Shown here: positions 1 to 5,500 of the stretch, piece after piece
How positions within the stretch are numbered: position 1 is the first letter of the stretch
How the letters are laid out: each line of letters opens with the position of its first letter
Assembly: GCA_027026295.1 (NCBI GenBank)
Contig: JALVOR010000142.1
Location: 1-5,500 of the forward strand
Direction: 5' to 3'
Origin: Anaerolineales bacterium
Lineage (GTDB): Bacteria; Chloroflexota; Anaerolineae; Anaerolineales; DRMV01
DNA: 5,500 bases
Program-made: the position numbers and the translations under genes
The notes under the pieces: generated by a model
What the model was told of the DNA's origin: nothing
The model's input: the letters and a program-made list of their open reading frames with translations, nothing else
Databases searched by the model: none

Positions 1-83
1 TGCGCAAGTTGCTTGTGATTCTCAACGCGATGGTTCGCTCTATGCAACCCTGGCAGCCCCAACTTTCCTCGCTACAGGCTTGA
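1..83 (+). CDS. IS110/IS1111-family transposase, C-terminal fragment (5' end outside window)
   Basis: The reading frame starting at base 3 is open from the window edge to a TGA at 81-83 and reads RKLLVILNAMVRSMQPW followed by about ten more residues. The RKLL-x-ILNAM-x-R-x-PW pattern is, from memory of the family, the very C-terminus of IS110/IS116/IS902 transposases, just after the second transposase domain. These enzymes are DEDD-type recombinases guided by a structured RNA encoded in a non-coding end of the element, and they usually have no classical terminal inverted repeats. None of the catalytic residues lies in this window, so activity cannot be judged. The element's right end should lie somewhere in the following bases, before the hydrolase gene. 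The match is short, so the call rests on one motif. Confidence 0.6.
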   Translation, partial: RKLLVILNAMVRSMQPWQPQLSSLQA

Positions 84-128
84 CTTTTATCACGGTTGCT
101 CTGCGTTAATGCCCTGGTATGCAAAAAA

Positions 129-165
129 ATCCGCGTGCAGCCGCCATTATCCGCGTCATCCGTGG
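129..165. repeat. Three short direct repeats of ATCCG(C/T)G(T/G)
   Basis: ATCCGCGT occurs at 129-136 and again at 149-156, and the related ATCCGTGG follows at 158-165. The first copy directly follows a run of seven A residues. Motifs of this kind are common in intergenic repeat families of environmental bacteria, which is recollection rather than a search result. They lie in the gene-free stretch between the transposase end and the hydrolase gene, so they could also belong to the right end of the insertion sequence. Confidence 0.4.
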
Positions 166-188
166 CCCATTTTCCCAAGGCTGAGTAG

Positions 189-213
189 TTCCCCTACCCG
201 ATGGTAGGAGGGA
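189..213 (+). promoter_or_regulatory. Hairpin covering the Shine-Dalgarno sequence of the hydrolase gene
   Basis: CCTACC at 193-198 pairs perfectly with GGTAGG at 203-208 around a CGAT loop. With A209 bulged, C192 and C191 can also pair with G210 and G211, and TT at 189-190 can pair with G212 and A213. The downstream arm contains the ribosome binding site AGGAGG (206-211), which would be masked when the hairpin forms. Whether this regulates translation is inference. Confidence 0.4.
206..211 (+). promoter_or_regulatory. Ribosome binding site for the nitrilase-family gene
   Basis: A perfect AGGAGG lies four bases before the ATG at 216. It decides the start: the ATG at 201 is in the same frame but would put this site inside the coding region, and no purine-rich site precedes it. 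The spacing is on the short side. Confidence 0.65.
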
Positions 214-215
214 TC

Positions 216-1249
216 ATGCCCCGCAAAATCAAAGTTGCCGCCGTCCAGATGGACGCTCAATGTACCCCTGCGCCGGAGCGCCTGGCGCGGGCGGAACGGC
301 TGGTAGCCGAAGCGGCTGCCGCAGGCGCAGACCTGGTGGCCTTGCCGGAGATTTTCAACACCGGCTACTGTTATTCGGATGAAAATTATCAGCGTGCCGA
401 GCCATTGGGGGGCAAAACCGTCGCCTGGATGCAGATGACCGCCGCCGGTACGGCGTTCATTTGGCAGGAAGTTTGCTGCTGCGCGAAAGAGACGGAATCT
501 TCAACGCCCTGCTGCTCTTCGCCCCTGACGGGCGCATGTGGCGCTACGACAAGACCTGGCCGTGGGGCTGGGAGCGGGCTTATTTCCGCGGGCGGCGCGG
601 CGTGAGTGTGGCGCACACCGACCTGGGCGACATCGGCCTGCTGATTTGCTGGGACGCTGCCCATCGCTCCCTGTGGCGGGCTTACGCCGGGCAGGTAGAC
701 CTGATGCTAATTGCCAGCAGCCCACCGGATGTCACCAACCCGACCTTCGTGTTCGAGAACGGCGAAAGCGTCACCTTCGACGATTTCGGCCTGGTCGGAC
801 GGATGCTCAAGGACACAGGGAAGCGTCTCTTTGGCGAAATGGTGAACCAGCAGACCGCCTGGCTGGGCGTGCCGACGGTGCAGACCGCGGCGAGCGGTCA
901 TCTGCGCACGGTGCTGCCCGCCAGTCGCGCGTCTCTGCTTGCGTTTCTGCCCGCCGCACCCGCGCTGGTGCGGCACTGGCCCCACGCCCGGCAGGTGACG
1001 CTCACATGTGACTTCATCCCCGGCTGCAAAGTGGTGGATGCCAGGGGGCACGTGCTCTCAGCGTTAGCACAATCCAATGGGGAAGCCTTCACAGTAGCCG
1101 AAATCACCTTCGCGGACGAAAAACCGCGCCCTCGCGGCGCGCAGCCCCCATCTCCCCTGCCTGCGCTCAGTTACCTGCTCTCCGATGGCGTCCTGCCTGC
1201 CCTGACCGCGCCGGTCTATCGGCGCGGGATGTGGCAGGTGGCACAATAA
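216..1249 (+). pseudogene. Carbon-nitrogen hydrolase (nitrilase superfamily), frameshifted near 441-448
   Basis: Members cleave nitriles or amides to acids and ammonia through a Cys-Glu-Lys triad in a four-layer alpha-beta sandwich. The first part (216-446, frame of ATG 216) gives MPRKIKVAAVQMDAQ and the catalytic Glu45 in LPEIFNTGY. The rest is one frame over and resumes with RYGVHLAGSLLLRERDG. If one base is added near 441-448 the protein is 344 residues, a usual length, with Lys113 in YDKTWPWGWERAYF, a second conserved Glu120, and nucleophile Cys145 in GLLICWDAAHRSLWR. A later GEMVNQQTAWLGVP block and FIPGCKVVDARGHVL match the usual end of the fold. About 35 hydrophobic residues, including LLAFLPAAPALV, are inserted between these two blocks. 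Both halves keep clean coding character, so the break is recent or is a sequence error. The substrate cannot be told; omega-amidase, N-carbamoyl amidohydrolase or nitrilase are all open. Confidence 0.8.
441..448 (+). other. Frameshift site in the hydrolase gene
   Basis: The sequence GCCGCCGG at 441-448 marks the point where the reading moves from the first frame to the second. One additional C in the CC at 445-446 would make GCC GCC CGG TAC, giving the smooth protein TAARYGVHLAGSLLL. The first frame otherwise runs on as nonsense to a TGA at 603-605. Confidence 0.7.
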
Positions 1250-1324
1250 GCGGGGCCACCCTGCCACAAAGGGGGGTTGAGCAATGACCATTGCACGACA
1301 GAAGTTCGCCTCCCTCCAACAACG

Positions 1325-1353
1325 AAAGCCCCCGTACCGGGTACAGGGGCTTT
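1325..1353. terminator. Hairpin between convergent genes, likely two-way terminator
   Basis: AAAGCCCC at 1325-1332 pairs with GGGGCTTT at 1346-1353. After one C-A mismatch, GTA at 1334-1336 pairs with TAC at 1342-1344 around a five-base loop. It lies about 75 bases after the hydrolase stop and 20 bases after the stop of the minus-strand operon, the expected place for a shared terminator. The U tracts are short on both strands (CTTTGTTA and CTTTCGTTGTT), so efficiency may be modest. Confidence 0.65.
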
Positions 1354-1373
1354 GTTACCGCGTCGCTGCAGGA

Positions 1374-3506
1374 TCAGCAGTCCAGGCAGATTGTCGGCAC
1401 CGGTGTCGACGTCGGAGGCGCAGCCGGGGTTGGCGTCGGCGAAGCGGGCGGCGTGGGCGAAGGCGTCAAAGTCGGAGGGGATGTCGACGTCGGCACAGGC
1501 GAGGGGAAGGTAAACGTGCTACTCTTCGTGCATATGCCGGCAAAGGTCAATTCCACGGTGTAGGAGCCATACAACGGCGACATGCCGAAAACAGCCGTCC
1601 ATGTGCGCGTTGTTCCACCGGGGAACGCCCCCGAGGAACTGGCAGACGTCGGCGGGTTGTAATCATTACCGCCATAGTAGGTGCTCCAATTCCACCGGAA
1701 GGCATCCACATATTGCCCGCTGTAAATCTTCGGCCACGAAAGCCATGCTGCCGTCAAAGGCATATTGGCCATATTGTCGTTCCTTACCCGGACGTTCAGG
1801 TGCCTTCCGCTGACGTAAGCGCCGCTGATGTTAATCTTGCTACAATCGGGCGTCGGTGTGGGCGTTGGCGTAGGCGTGACGGTCGGCGTGTTCGAAGGCG
1901 TCGGTGTATTCGAGGGCGTCGGCGTGTTCGAAGGTGTGGGCGTATTGGAAGGCGTCAGCGTAATCGTCGGGGTGGGCGTAATCGTCGGGGTAGGTGTAAT
2001 CGTCGGGGTGAGCGTAATCGTGGGGGTCATACTGGGCGTGGGCGTGAGGGTGTTCGGGAAGTTAATCTCAAACGTCACTTCCGTCCAGTCCGACCAGTAG
2101 CCGCGGTGGGAAGAATACGCGCGCGCGCGCAACGTCGCCGTACCGTTCCCGTTGTGGAGTAAATTCCACCAACTCATCCACATATTATGGCACGTGCTGT
2201 CGCCACCAAACGTACAGTAGCGCGCCGCCCATTCCTGATGCCTCTTCACCGTCCCGTCCGGATACACCAACTGAAACTGCACCCTCTGGATACCATCACC
2301 GTTACTTACGCCTACCTGTGGATCCCACGCCACAGCCTCAAAGGGCGTGCGCGAGCGATCGCCGTCATCGTCGATGACCAATCCCGGTGACGGATTGACG
2401 ATTTCCACGTGAATGGGCTCATAGGTATAGTGACGGGCGATGTCGCACGTTAATCCATTGTCGAAACTGAAGTGCAACGTCACACCATAAGTGCCTGTCC
2501 GGAAATTGGCGTAACTGACGTAGTCGAAATCAGTTTTCCATGTACTCTGGTAGTTCGCCCCAAGCCTGAGGGCAGGAGATGCCGTGGTCGTCGTCGGCGG
2601 CGAGGTGTCATCCACATCATAATAATAGGCTCCCAAAAACTGGGAGTAATCGAACTTCTCGCCGCTCTGTGTTATCGTCCAGGCAATGTCCGCTCCCGTG
2701 AAGGAAACCGGCATCGCATTGTCGTTACGCACCACAATCCTCAGATCGTCCTGCAAAACATCAAGGTCACCCACCGAAATCAGGGCACAACTGGGTTCCG
2801 GTGTGGGTGTGGGGGTGGGCGTAGCCGTAGGAATCTGAGTAGCCGTGGCCGTCGGCGTCACGGTAGGTGAACTGGTAGGCATCGGCGTCGGCGTAGGCAG
2901 ACGGATTTCCGGCGGCAAACCAATGACTTTGGAAACGCGGAAGCGCTCCAAAATGCCCGTGCGCTGGGCATGCAAATGCACTTTGGAAACAAACCCCGTG
3001 ACCAGCGGCAAAATGACCGGGTGCTCGAACGTCACCGAAACCAGCACGCGGGTAGGCCCCAGCGTGGGGTCGCCAGCATCATCTGCCGGCAAACAACGGT
3101 CTGAGGGCGGGTCGTACACAAAGCCCGGGCGGGTGCTGCACACCGTGACGTGGAAGTAGCCTTTCCCTCCGGGAGATGCCACATCGTCCTTCATGATACC
3201 CACAGCCACCCCGCGCACGACGGCCTTAATGCTCGCCACGCGCGCCGCGTCGATTTCTGCATCCTTGTGGGCACCGGCGCATGGCGTGCCATCACCATCC
3301 AGGTCAACGCAATAAGAATCGTCATATTCCCCTGTCTGGGCATAACGCACACCATAGCGCGCCGCGTTCTCCACGACAACGTAGGCTTCCACCACGCGTG
3401 CGATTTCAATAATCGCAAACAGCATGATAAGGACAACCGGCAACACCAATGCAAATTCCAATGCTCCCTGCCCGTGTTCCCGCATATGTAACCATTTTTC
3501 TTTCAT
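1374..3506 (-). CDS. Large TadE-like pseudopilin with duplicated Cys-paired domains, an Ig-like domain and Pro/Thr linkers
   Basis: The 710-residue product starts with a class III signal: short basic leader, HG at 11-12, then [11 protein letters not shown] and a hydrophobic helix to about residue 36. Prepilin peptidase would cut after Gly12, leaving Glu17 at position +5, as in TadE/TadF pseudopilins. TadE-like sequence runs to about 200, where ordinary TadE proteins end. Then follow a Pro/Thr linker (204-238), domain A (239-363), an Ig-like domain (365-482), a second linker (485-553), domain B (553-667) and a Pro/Thr tail ending CLDC. A and B look homologous: both hold VRNDN (259-263, 574-578), a YY...PPT stretch and a late Cys (354, 659) pairing with an early one (240, 555). 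All 12 Cys lie outside the membrane helix. It is the last gene of the operon, 15 bases after the vWA gene. A role as a displayed binding subunit of a Tad pilus is inference. Confidence 0.85.
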   Translation of the reverse strand: MKEKWLHMREHGQGALEFALVLPVVLIMLFAIIEIARVVEAYVVVENAARYGVRYAQTGEYDDSYCVDLDGDGTPCAGAHKDAEIDAARVASIKAVVRGVAVGIMKDDVASPGGKGYFHVTVCSTRPGFVYDPPSDRCLPADDAGDPTLGPTRVLVSVTFEHPVILPLVTGFVSKVHLHAQRTGILERFRVSKVIGLPPEIRLPTPTPMPTSSPTVTPTATATQIPTATPTPTPTPEPSCALISVGDLDVLQDDLRIVVRNDNAMPVSFTGADIAWTITQSGEKFDYSQFLGAYYYDVDDTSPPTTTTASPALRLGANYQSTWKTDFDYVSYANFRTGTYGVTLHFSFDNGLTCDIARHYTYEPIHVEIVNPSPGLVIDDDGDRSRTPFEAVAWDPQVGVSNGDGIQRVQFQLVYPDGTVKRHQEWAARYCTFGGDSTCHNMWMSWWNLLHNGNGTATLRARAYSSHRGYWSDWTEVTFEINFPNTLTPTPSMTPTITLTPTITPTPTITPTPTITLTPSNTPTPSNTPTPSNTPTPSNTPTVTPTPTPTPTPDCSKINISGAYVSGRHLNVRVRNDNMANMPLTAAWLSWPKIYSGQYVDAFRWNWSTYYGGNDYNPPTSASSSGAFPGGTTRTWTAVFGMSPLYGSYTVELTFAGICTKSSTFTFPSPVPTSTSPPTLTPSPTPPASPTPTPAAPPTSTPVPTICLDC
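1395..1505 (-). other. Pro/Thr-rich C-terminal tail region of the TadE-like protein
   Basis: Residues about 668-704 are almost only Pro, Thr, Ser and Ala with PTPT-like spacing, followed by the terminal ICLDC. Such tails act as extended spacers or glycosylation targets in surface proteins. There is no LPXTG motif and no C-terminal membrane helix, so a sortase or membrane anchor at this end is not supported. Confidence 0.6.
1506..1850 (-). other. Domain B of the TadE-like protein (repeat of domain A)
   Basis: Residues 553-667 form a beta-rich domain bounded by Cys555 and Cys659. It shares with domain A the RNDN motif after the second strand, a tyrosine pair followed by a PPTS stretch, a Trp-containing TRTWTAVF strand, and a GSYTVELTF strand before the last Cys. 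I do not recognise a named family; carbohydrate-binding or CARDB/Ig-like folds are possible. Confidence 0.55.
1885..2028 (-). repeat. Eight tandem 18-bp units coding for the Pro/Thr linker
   Basis: Eight consecutive 18-base units occupy this stretch. The four at 1885-1956 are variants of GGCGTGTTCGAAGGCGTC and encode TPSNTP on the minus strand. The four at 1957-2028 are variants of GGCGTAATCGTCGGGGTG and encode TPTIT(P/L). The units are in frame (six codons each), so gain or loss of a unit would change linker length without breaking the gene. Confidence 0.8.
2418..2792 (-). other. Domain A of the TadE-like protein
   Basis: Residues 239-363 run from Cys240 to just past Cys354, which probably form a disulfide. 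Visible landmarks are RIVVRNDN, a YYYDVDD loop followed by [18 protein letters not shown], and [17 protein letters not shown]. It is about ten residues longer than domain B, from extra residues in the middle and in the loop before the last Cys. Family not recognised. Confidence 0.55.
2793..2897 (-). other. First Pro/Thr linker of the TadE-like protein
   Basis: Residues 204-238 are a low-complexity PTPT/TATAT stretch that separates the TadE pseudopilin part from domain A. It marks where a TadE protein of normal length would end. Confidence 0.65.
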
Positions 3507-3510
3507 CGTG

Positions 3511-3517
3511 CCACCTC
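3511..3517 (-). promoter_or_regulatory. Ribosome binding site of the large TadE-like gene
   Basis: On the minus strand GAGGTGG precedes the ATG at 3504-3506 by four bases (six from the GAGGT core). It lies within the 15-base gap after the TAA of the vWA gene and supports this start over the in-frame Met8. Confidence 0.6.
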
Positions 3518-3521
3518 ACCC

Positions 3522-5012
3522 TTAGTGGGTCAATCGAGTAAACAGCCGGGACGCAATATCGGCGAAAACCTGATCCAGTTCGGAACCTGTGGGAGAATGA
3601 TAGTAATTGCCGCACCACTCGTTGTAATCCGTAATGCCTTGGCACGGGTCGGTGGCAGGGTCGCCATCGTCGCCCACGGCGGCAATGTAACGCAACAATG
3701 CACCACCATCCGGATTAGCACTAGCATTGCCCAAGCCAATTGCGAAAATGATTGCGCTTTGCCCACCCACGGCGCACCCCGGCGCAGGGCTGCTTGCCGA
3801 GCAAGCCACCAAATCGGCCATGTCGTGGGCATAATCATCGGCATCGTAAGCAGAACTGCTCGCGGCATGACGGGTATCGGGGTCTGTGTCGCGGCAAAAA
3901 GGCGGCGAACCGAACGTGCTAGAGGGGCAATAACCTATCGGGAGCGAAGCCCGCAAAGTTGCCGCCGAACTCAAATCGTCGGTCGAGGAAGGCAATGTGG
4001 CATTGGCTGCCCCGTCGGTCAGGAGGATCACAATCCACAGCGCATCCTCCCGCCCGCTGGTGCTGAGCAACTGGGAAGCCCAAAACAGCCCGCCGCCAAT
4101 GTTGGTGGTGGTGCACGTCGACGGGTCGTTATAGGCCGGATTGCGCAACAAAGGACAATCCAGCCCCAAGTAAGCCCCGCCGCCATCATACCGCCTGCAA
4201 GGTCCCGGCGCATCGCTCGACGTCAAATCACTGGGGCACGTCCAGCCGGGGTCAAACACCTGCAAGCCATTGATGATGCTGGCCGCCACACCATAATCAT
4301 ATGTCCATGCCGCGCTCAGGGGAGCCGACGTCGGTGTTCCCGGAGGGAACTTGGGGGCGGTATCTCCCGCACGCCAGCCATCGGAAAAGGTCACGACGGC
4401 CACACGGTCCTGCTCCTCTGAGGATGCAATGTTCAAAACGCGGCTGACGAAATTCAGCGCCGAACTGCGCACCTCTTCAAAAGGATGACAGCCATGCACC
4501 GGGTTACATTTGGAAGGATCGCGCATCGCGGTGCCCGGAGGGGCGTCATACGTCATCGACTCGGAAGTATCCAGCACCAGCACCACGTCCATTGCCGCGG
4601 CTTCCCCCACCGCTTCGGCCTTGAGCGGAACTTTGTTAATGCCAATGATCTGCAGGAAAACCGTCGGCATCTCAACTTCTACTTTGACCCTCACTTTTTT
4701 GCGGCGCGGCGGGTTGCACAGGTAAGCATCTCCGGGATCTGTCGCACAGGTATCCACAACCAGACTGGTCGGGTTAAAGCCGTTTGCATGAATAATCGAG
4801 CCGGCAGCACGCCTCATTTCTGCCACATTGCGGTTTTCCCGGAATTGTGCAGACGCGGCCAGCGCGCCGGCATCCACCGCCTGACGCAGCCTTCCCATGA
4901 CTACCAGATAGCGTCCGAGATCAATCGCAAAGCCCACAAACGCCAGCAACCCCACCAGCGCAGCGGCAATGATCAATGCCATTTGACCGCGGGAAGCAAA
5001 TTTCCTTCTCAC
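3522..5012 (-). CDS. TadG-like pilus assembly protein with von Willebrand factor A domain
   Basis: The 496-residue product has a basic start, RGQMALIIAAALVGLLAFVG and a helix to about residue 40, then RLRQAVDAGALAASAQ. This is the TadG-like N-terminus that anchors the protein in the cytoplasmic membrane with the rest outside. A vWA domain begins near 141. Its metal site (MIDAS) is complete: Asp148-x-Ser150-x-Ser152 in VLDTSESM, Thr303 in TTTNIGGGL and Asp333 in LLTDGAAN. The gap of about 155 residues between the first and second MIDAS parts is longer than usual because of Cys-rich insertions. All 14 Cys lie outside the helix, suggesting disulfides. The end, SELDQVFADIASRLFTRLTH, is typical of TadG-like proteins. 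Start is GTG with a perfect AGGAGG five bases upstream. It sits 10 bases after the upstream gene and 15 before the large TadE gene. Metal-dependent adhesion or a structural role in pilus assembly is inferred. Confidence 0.88.
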   Translation of the reverse strand: MRRKFASRGQMALIIAAALVGLLAFVGFAIDLGRYLVVMGRLRQAVDAGALAASAQFRENRNVAEMRRAAGSIIHANGFNPTSLVVDTCATDPGDAYLCNPPRRKKVRVKVEVEMPTVFLQIIGINKVPLKAEAVGEAAAMDVVLVLDTSESMTYDAPPGTAMRDPSKCNPVHGCHPFEEVRSSALNFVSRVLNIASSEEQDRVAVVTFSDGWRAGDTAPKFPPGTPTSAPLSAAWTYDYGVAASIINGLQVFDPGWTCPSDLTSSDAPGPCRRYDGGGAYLGLDCPLLRNPAYNDPSTCTTTNIGGGLFWASQLLSTSGREDALWIVILLTDGAANATLPSSTDDLSSAATLRASLPIGYCPSSTFGSPPFCRDTDPDTRHAASSSAYDADDYAHDMADLVACSASSPAPGCAVGGQSAIIFAIGLGNASANPDGGALLRYIAAVGDDGDPATDPCQGITDYNEWCGNYYHSPTGSELDQVFADIASRLFTRLTH

Positions 5013-5017
5013 TGCTG

Positions 5018-5023
5018 CCTCCT
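5018..5023 (-). promoter_or_regulatory. Ribosome binding site of the TadG-like gene, touching the upstream stop codon
   Basis: AGGAGG on the minus strand lies five bases before the GTG start at 5010-5012 and shares one base with the TGA stop (5023-5025) of the preceding gene. This supports the GTG start and suggests coupled translation. Confidence 0.75.
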
Positions 5024-5500
5024 CAAGGGGCGGGAGTCGGCGTGGGTTCTGCCGAGACCAGCGGCATCACGCCATAAGCGTAAACTTCTATCGGGTCAGG
5101 CAAAAACGCCTGAATCCAGGGCAACTTCAAACGCTGATGGTAATGATAAAACACTTCTACAATCACCAACCCCGTGCTGGGTGCTGAGGTATCGATCATC
5201 GCGTTGATGTCGCTATCACTCAGGCGAGAAGTAAAGTTTCCATAATACGACCATCCGCTGCCGCTGGGGAACCGGGCAGTCACGCCATGCCCCTTCAACA
5301 CCGCGACTGCTGACACCACAATGTCATCCTCTGTGGGGTCCAGTTGCAAACGCGGGCGCTCCTGATTCAGTTCGGTCACCACATCACACGCTGCCTGGCG
5401 AAAGAAATCGTGCGTCGCGGTGCAATCGGTCACACCGTCACGAATATAATAGAAGCCGTCACTGGAAAAGCGCGCCGCTGAGGGCATGTTGAGCGTGAAG
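5023..5500 (-). CDS. Exported Tad-cluster protein, probably TadE-like, C-terminal part (5' end outside window)
   Basis: The frame is open through the window edge at 5500, and residues upstream of the first in-frame Met (FTLN) continue naturally, so the real start and any membrane helix lie outside. The visible part of about 158 residues holds two Cys (VTDCTATHDFFRQAACDVV), a strand VIVEVFYHYHQRL followed by PWIQAFLPDPIEVYAYGVMPL, and a short PTPTPAP tail. The VEV-FYHYH ... LPDPI ... A-VMPL pattern resembles the C-terminal half of TadE-like pseudopilins from the same kind of cluster. It is first of the three operon genes seen here. If the missing N-terminus lacks a GxxxxEF pseudopilin signal, it would be another small exported pilus protein. 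Confidence 0.65.
   Translation of the reverse strand, partial: FTLNMPSAARFSSDGFYYIRDGVTDCTATHDFFRQAACDVVTELNQERPRLQLDPTEDDIVVSAVAVLKGHGVTARFPSGSGWSYYGNFTSRLSDSDINAMIDTSAPSTGLVIVEVFYHYHQRLKLPWIQAFLPDPIEVYAYGVMPLVSAEPTPTPAP

Noticed and set aside
2..109. Second open frame at the left edge, ending at TAA 107-109
   Set aside because: It overlaps the frame that reads as the IS110-type transposase end, and its translation shows no family motif.
80..110. TTGACT with GTTAAT as a possible promoter for the hydrolase
   Set aside because: The spacer is 19 bases and the -10 match is only four of six, so it cannot be separated from chance.
201..215. Earlier in-frame ATG for the hydrolase
   Set aside because: The AGGAGG at 206-211 would lie inside the gene, and nothing like a ribosome binding site precedes 201. 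The ATG at 216 fits better.
1885..2028. Possible CRISPR array because of regular short repeats
   Set aside because: The 18-base units are contiguous without spacers and are in frame within a Pro/Thr coding region.
1828..2100. Open frame with VGVFEGVGV repeats resembling an elastin-like or silk-like protein
   Set aside because: The repeats are the antisense reading of the Pro/Thr linker codons in the TadE gene. The minus-strand frame has a signal, domains and a ribosome binding site, and this one does not.
2118..2130. Alternating CG run of 13 bases as a possible Z-DNA or regulatory element
   Set aside because: It encodes Arg-Ala-Arg-Ala within the Ig-like domain and is short enough to follow from codon choice.
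1284..2162. Long Arg/Gly-rich open frame on the + strand
   Set aside because: It lies antisense to the large TadE gene. Its composition is that of a shadow frame across GC-rich Pro/Thr codons, and it has no recognisable domain.
3525..4421. 298-codon open frame on the + strand
   Set aside because: It is antisense to the vWA gene, whose MIDAS motifs and C-terminus are clear. The + product is Arg-rich and unlike any family I know.

Overview
The window looks like a piece of a moderately GC-rich bacterial chromosome. The Pro/Thr-rich linkers joining exported domains, together with a TadE/TadG-type gene cluster, resemble Chloroflexota (Anaerolineae-like) genomes. This assignment rests on style of sequence and is an inference, not a proof.

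Left end (1-215): the last 26 or so codons of an IS110/IS1111-type transposase run in from outside the window and stop at 83. A gene-free stretch of about 130 bases follows, with three short ATCCG-type direct repeats and a hairpin over the Shine-Dalgarno sequence of the next gene. Middle left (216-1249, + strand): a carbon-nitrogen hydrolase (nitrilase superfamily) gene with all three catalytic residues recognisable, but split over two frames by a one-base deficit near 441-448. It is either a young pseudogene or a sequence error at a CC/CCC run. A hairpin at 1325-1353 lies between this gene and the convergent operon and could end transcription from both sides.

Right three quarters (1374-5500, - strand): a tight three-gene operon of Tad (Flp) pilus minor components, read right to left. 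First is the C-terminal part of an exported, probably TadE-like protein (5023 to beyond 5500). Next is a TadG-like protein with an N-terminal membrane anchor and a von Willebrand factor A domain with a complete MIDAS (3522-5012). Last is a very large TadE-like pseudopilin (1374-3506) with about 500 extra residues: two copies of a related Cys-paired domain flank an Ig-like domain, all joined by Pro/Thr linkers, and the protein ends in CLDC. Gaps of 10 and 15 bases and good ribosome binding sites indicate co-translation. The secretion ATPase, platform, secretin and prepilin peptidase genes of the Tad machine are not in the window.

The most notable item is the multidomain TadE protein, which could be a pilus-tip or surface-displayed binding subunit working with the vWA protein. 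No wholly new system is proven here.
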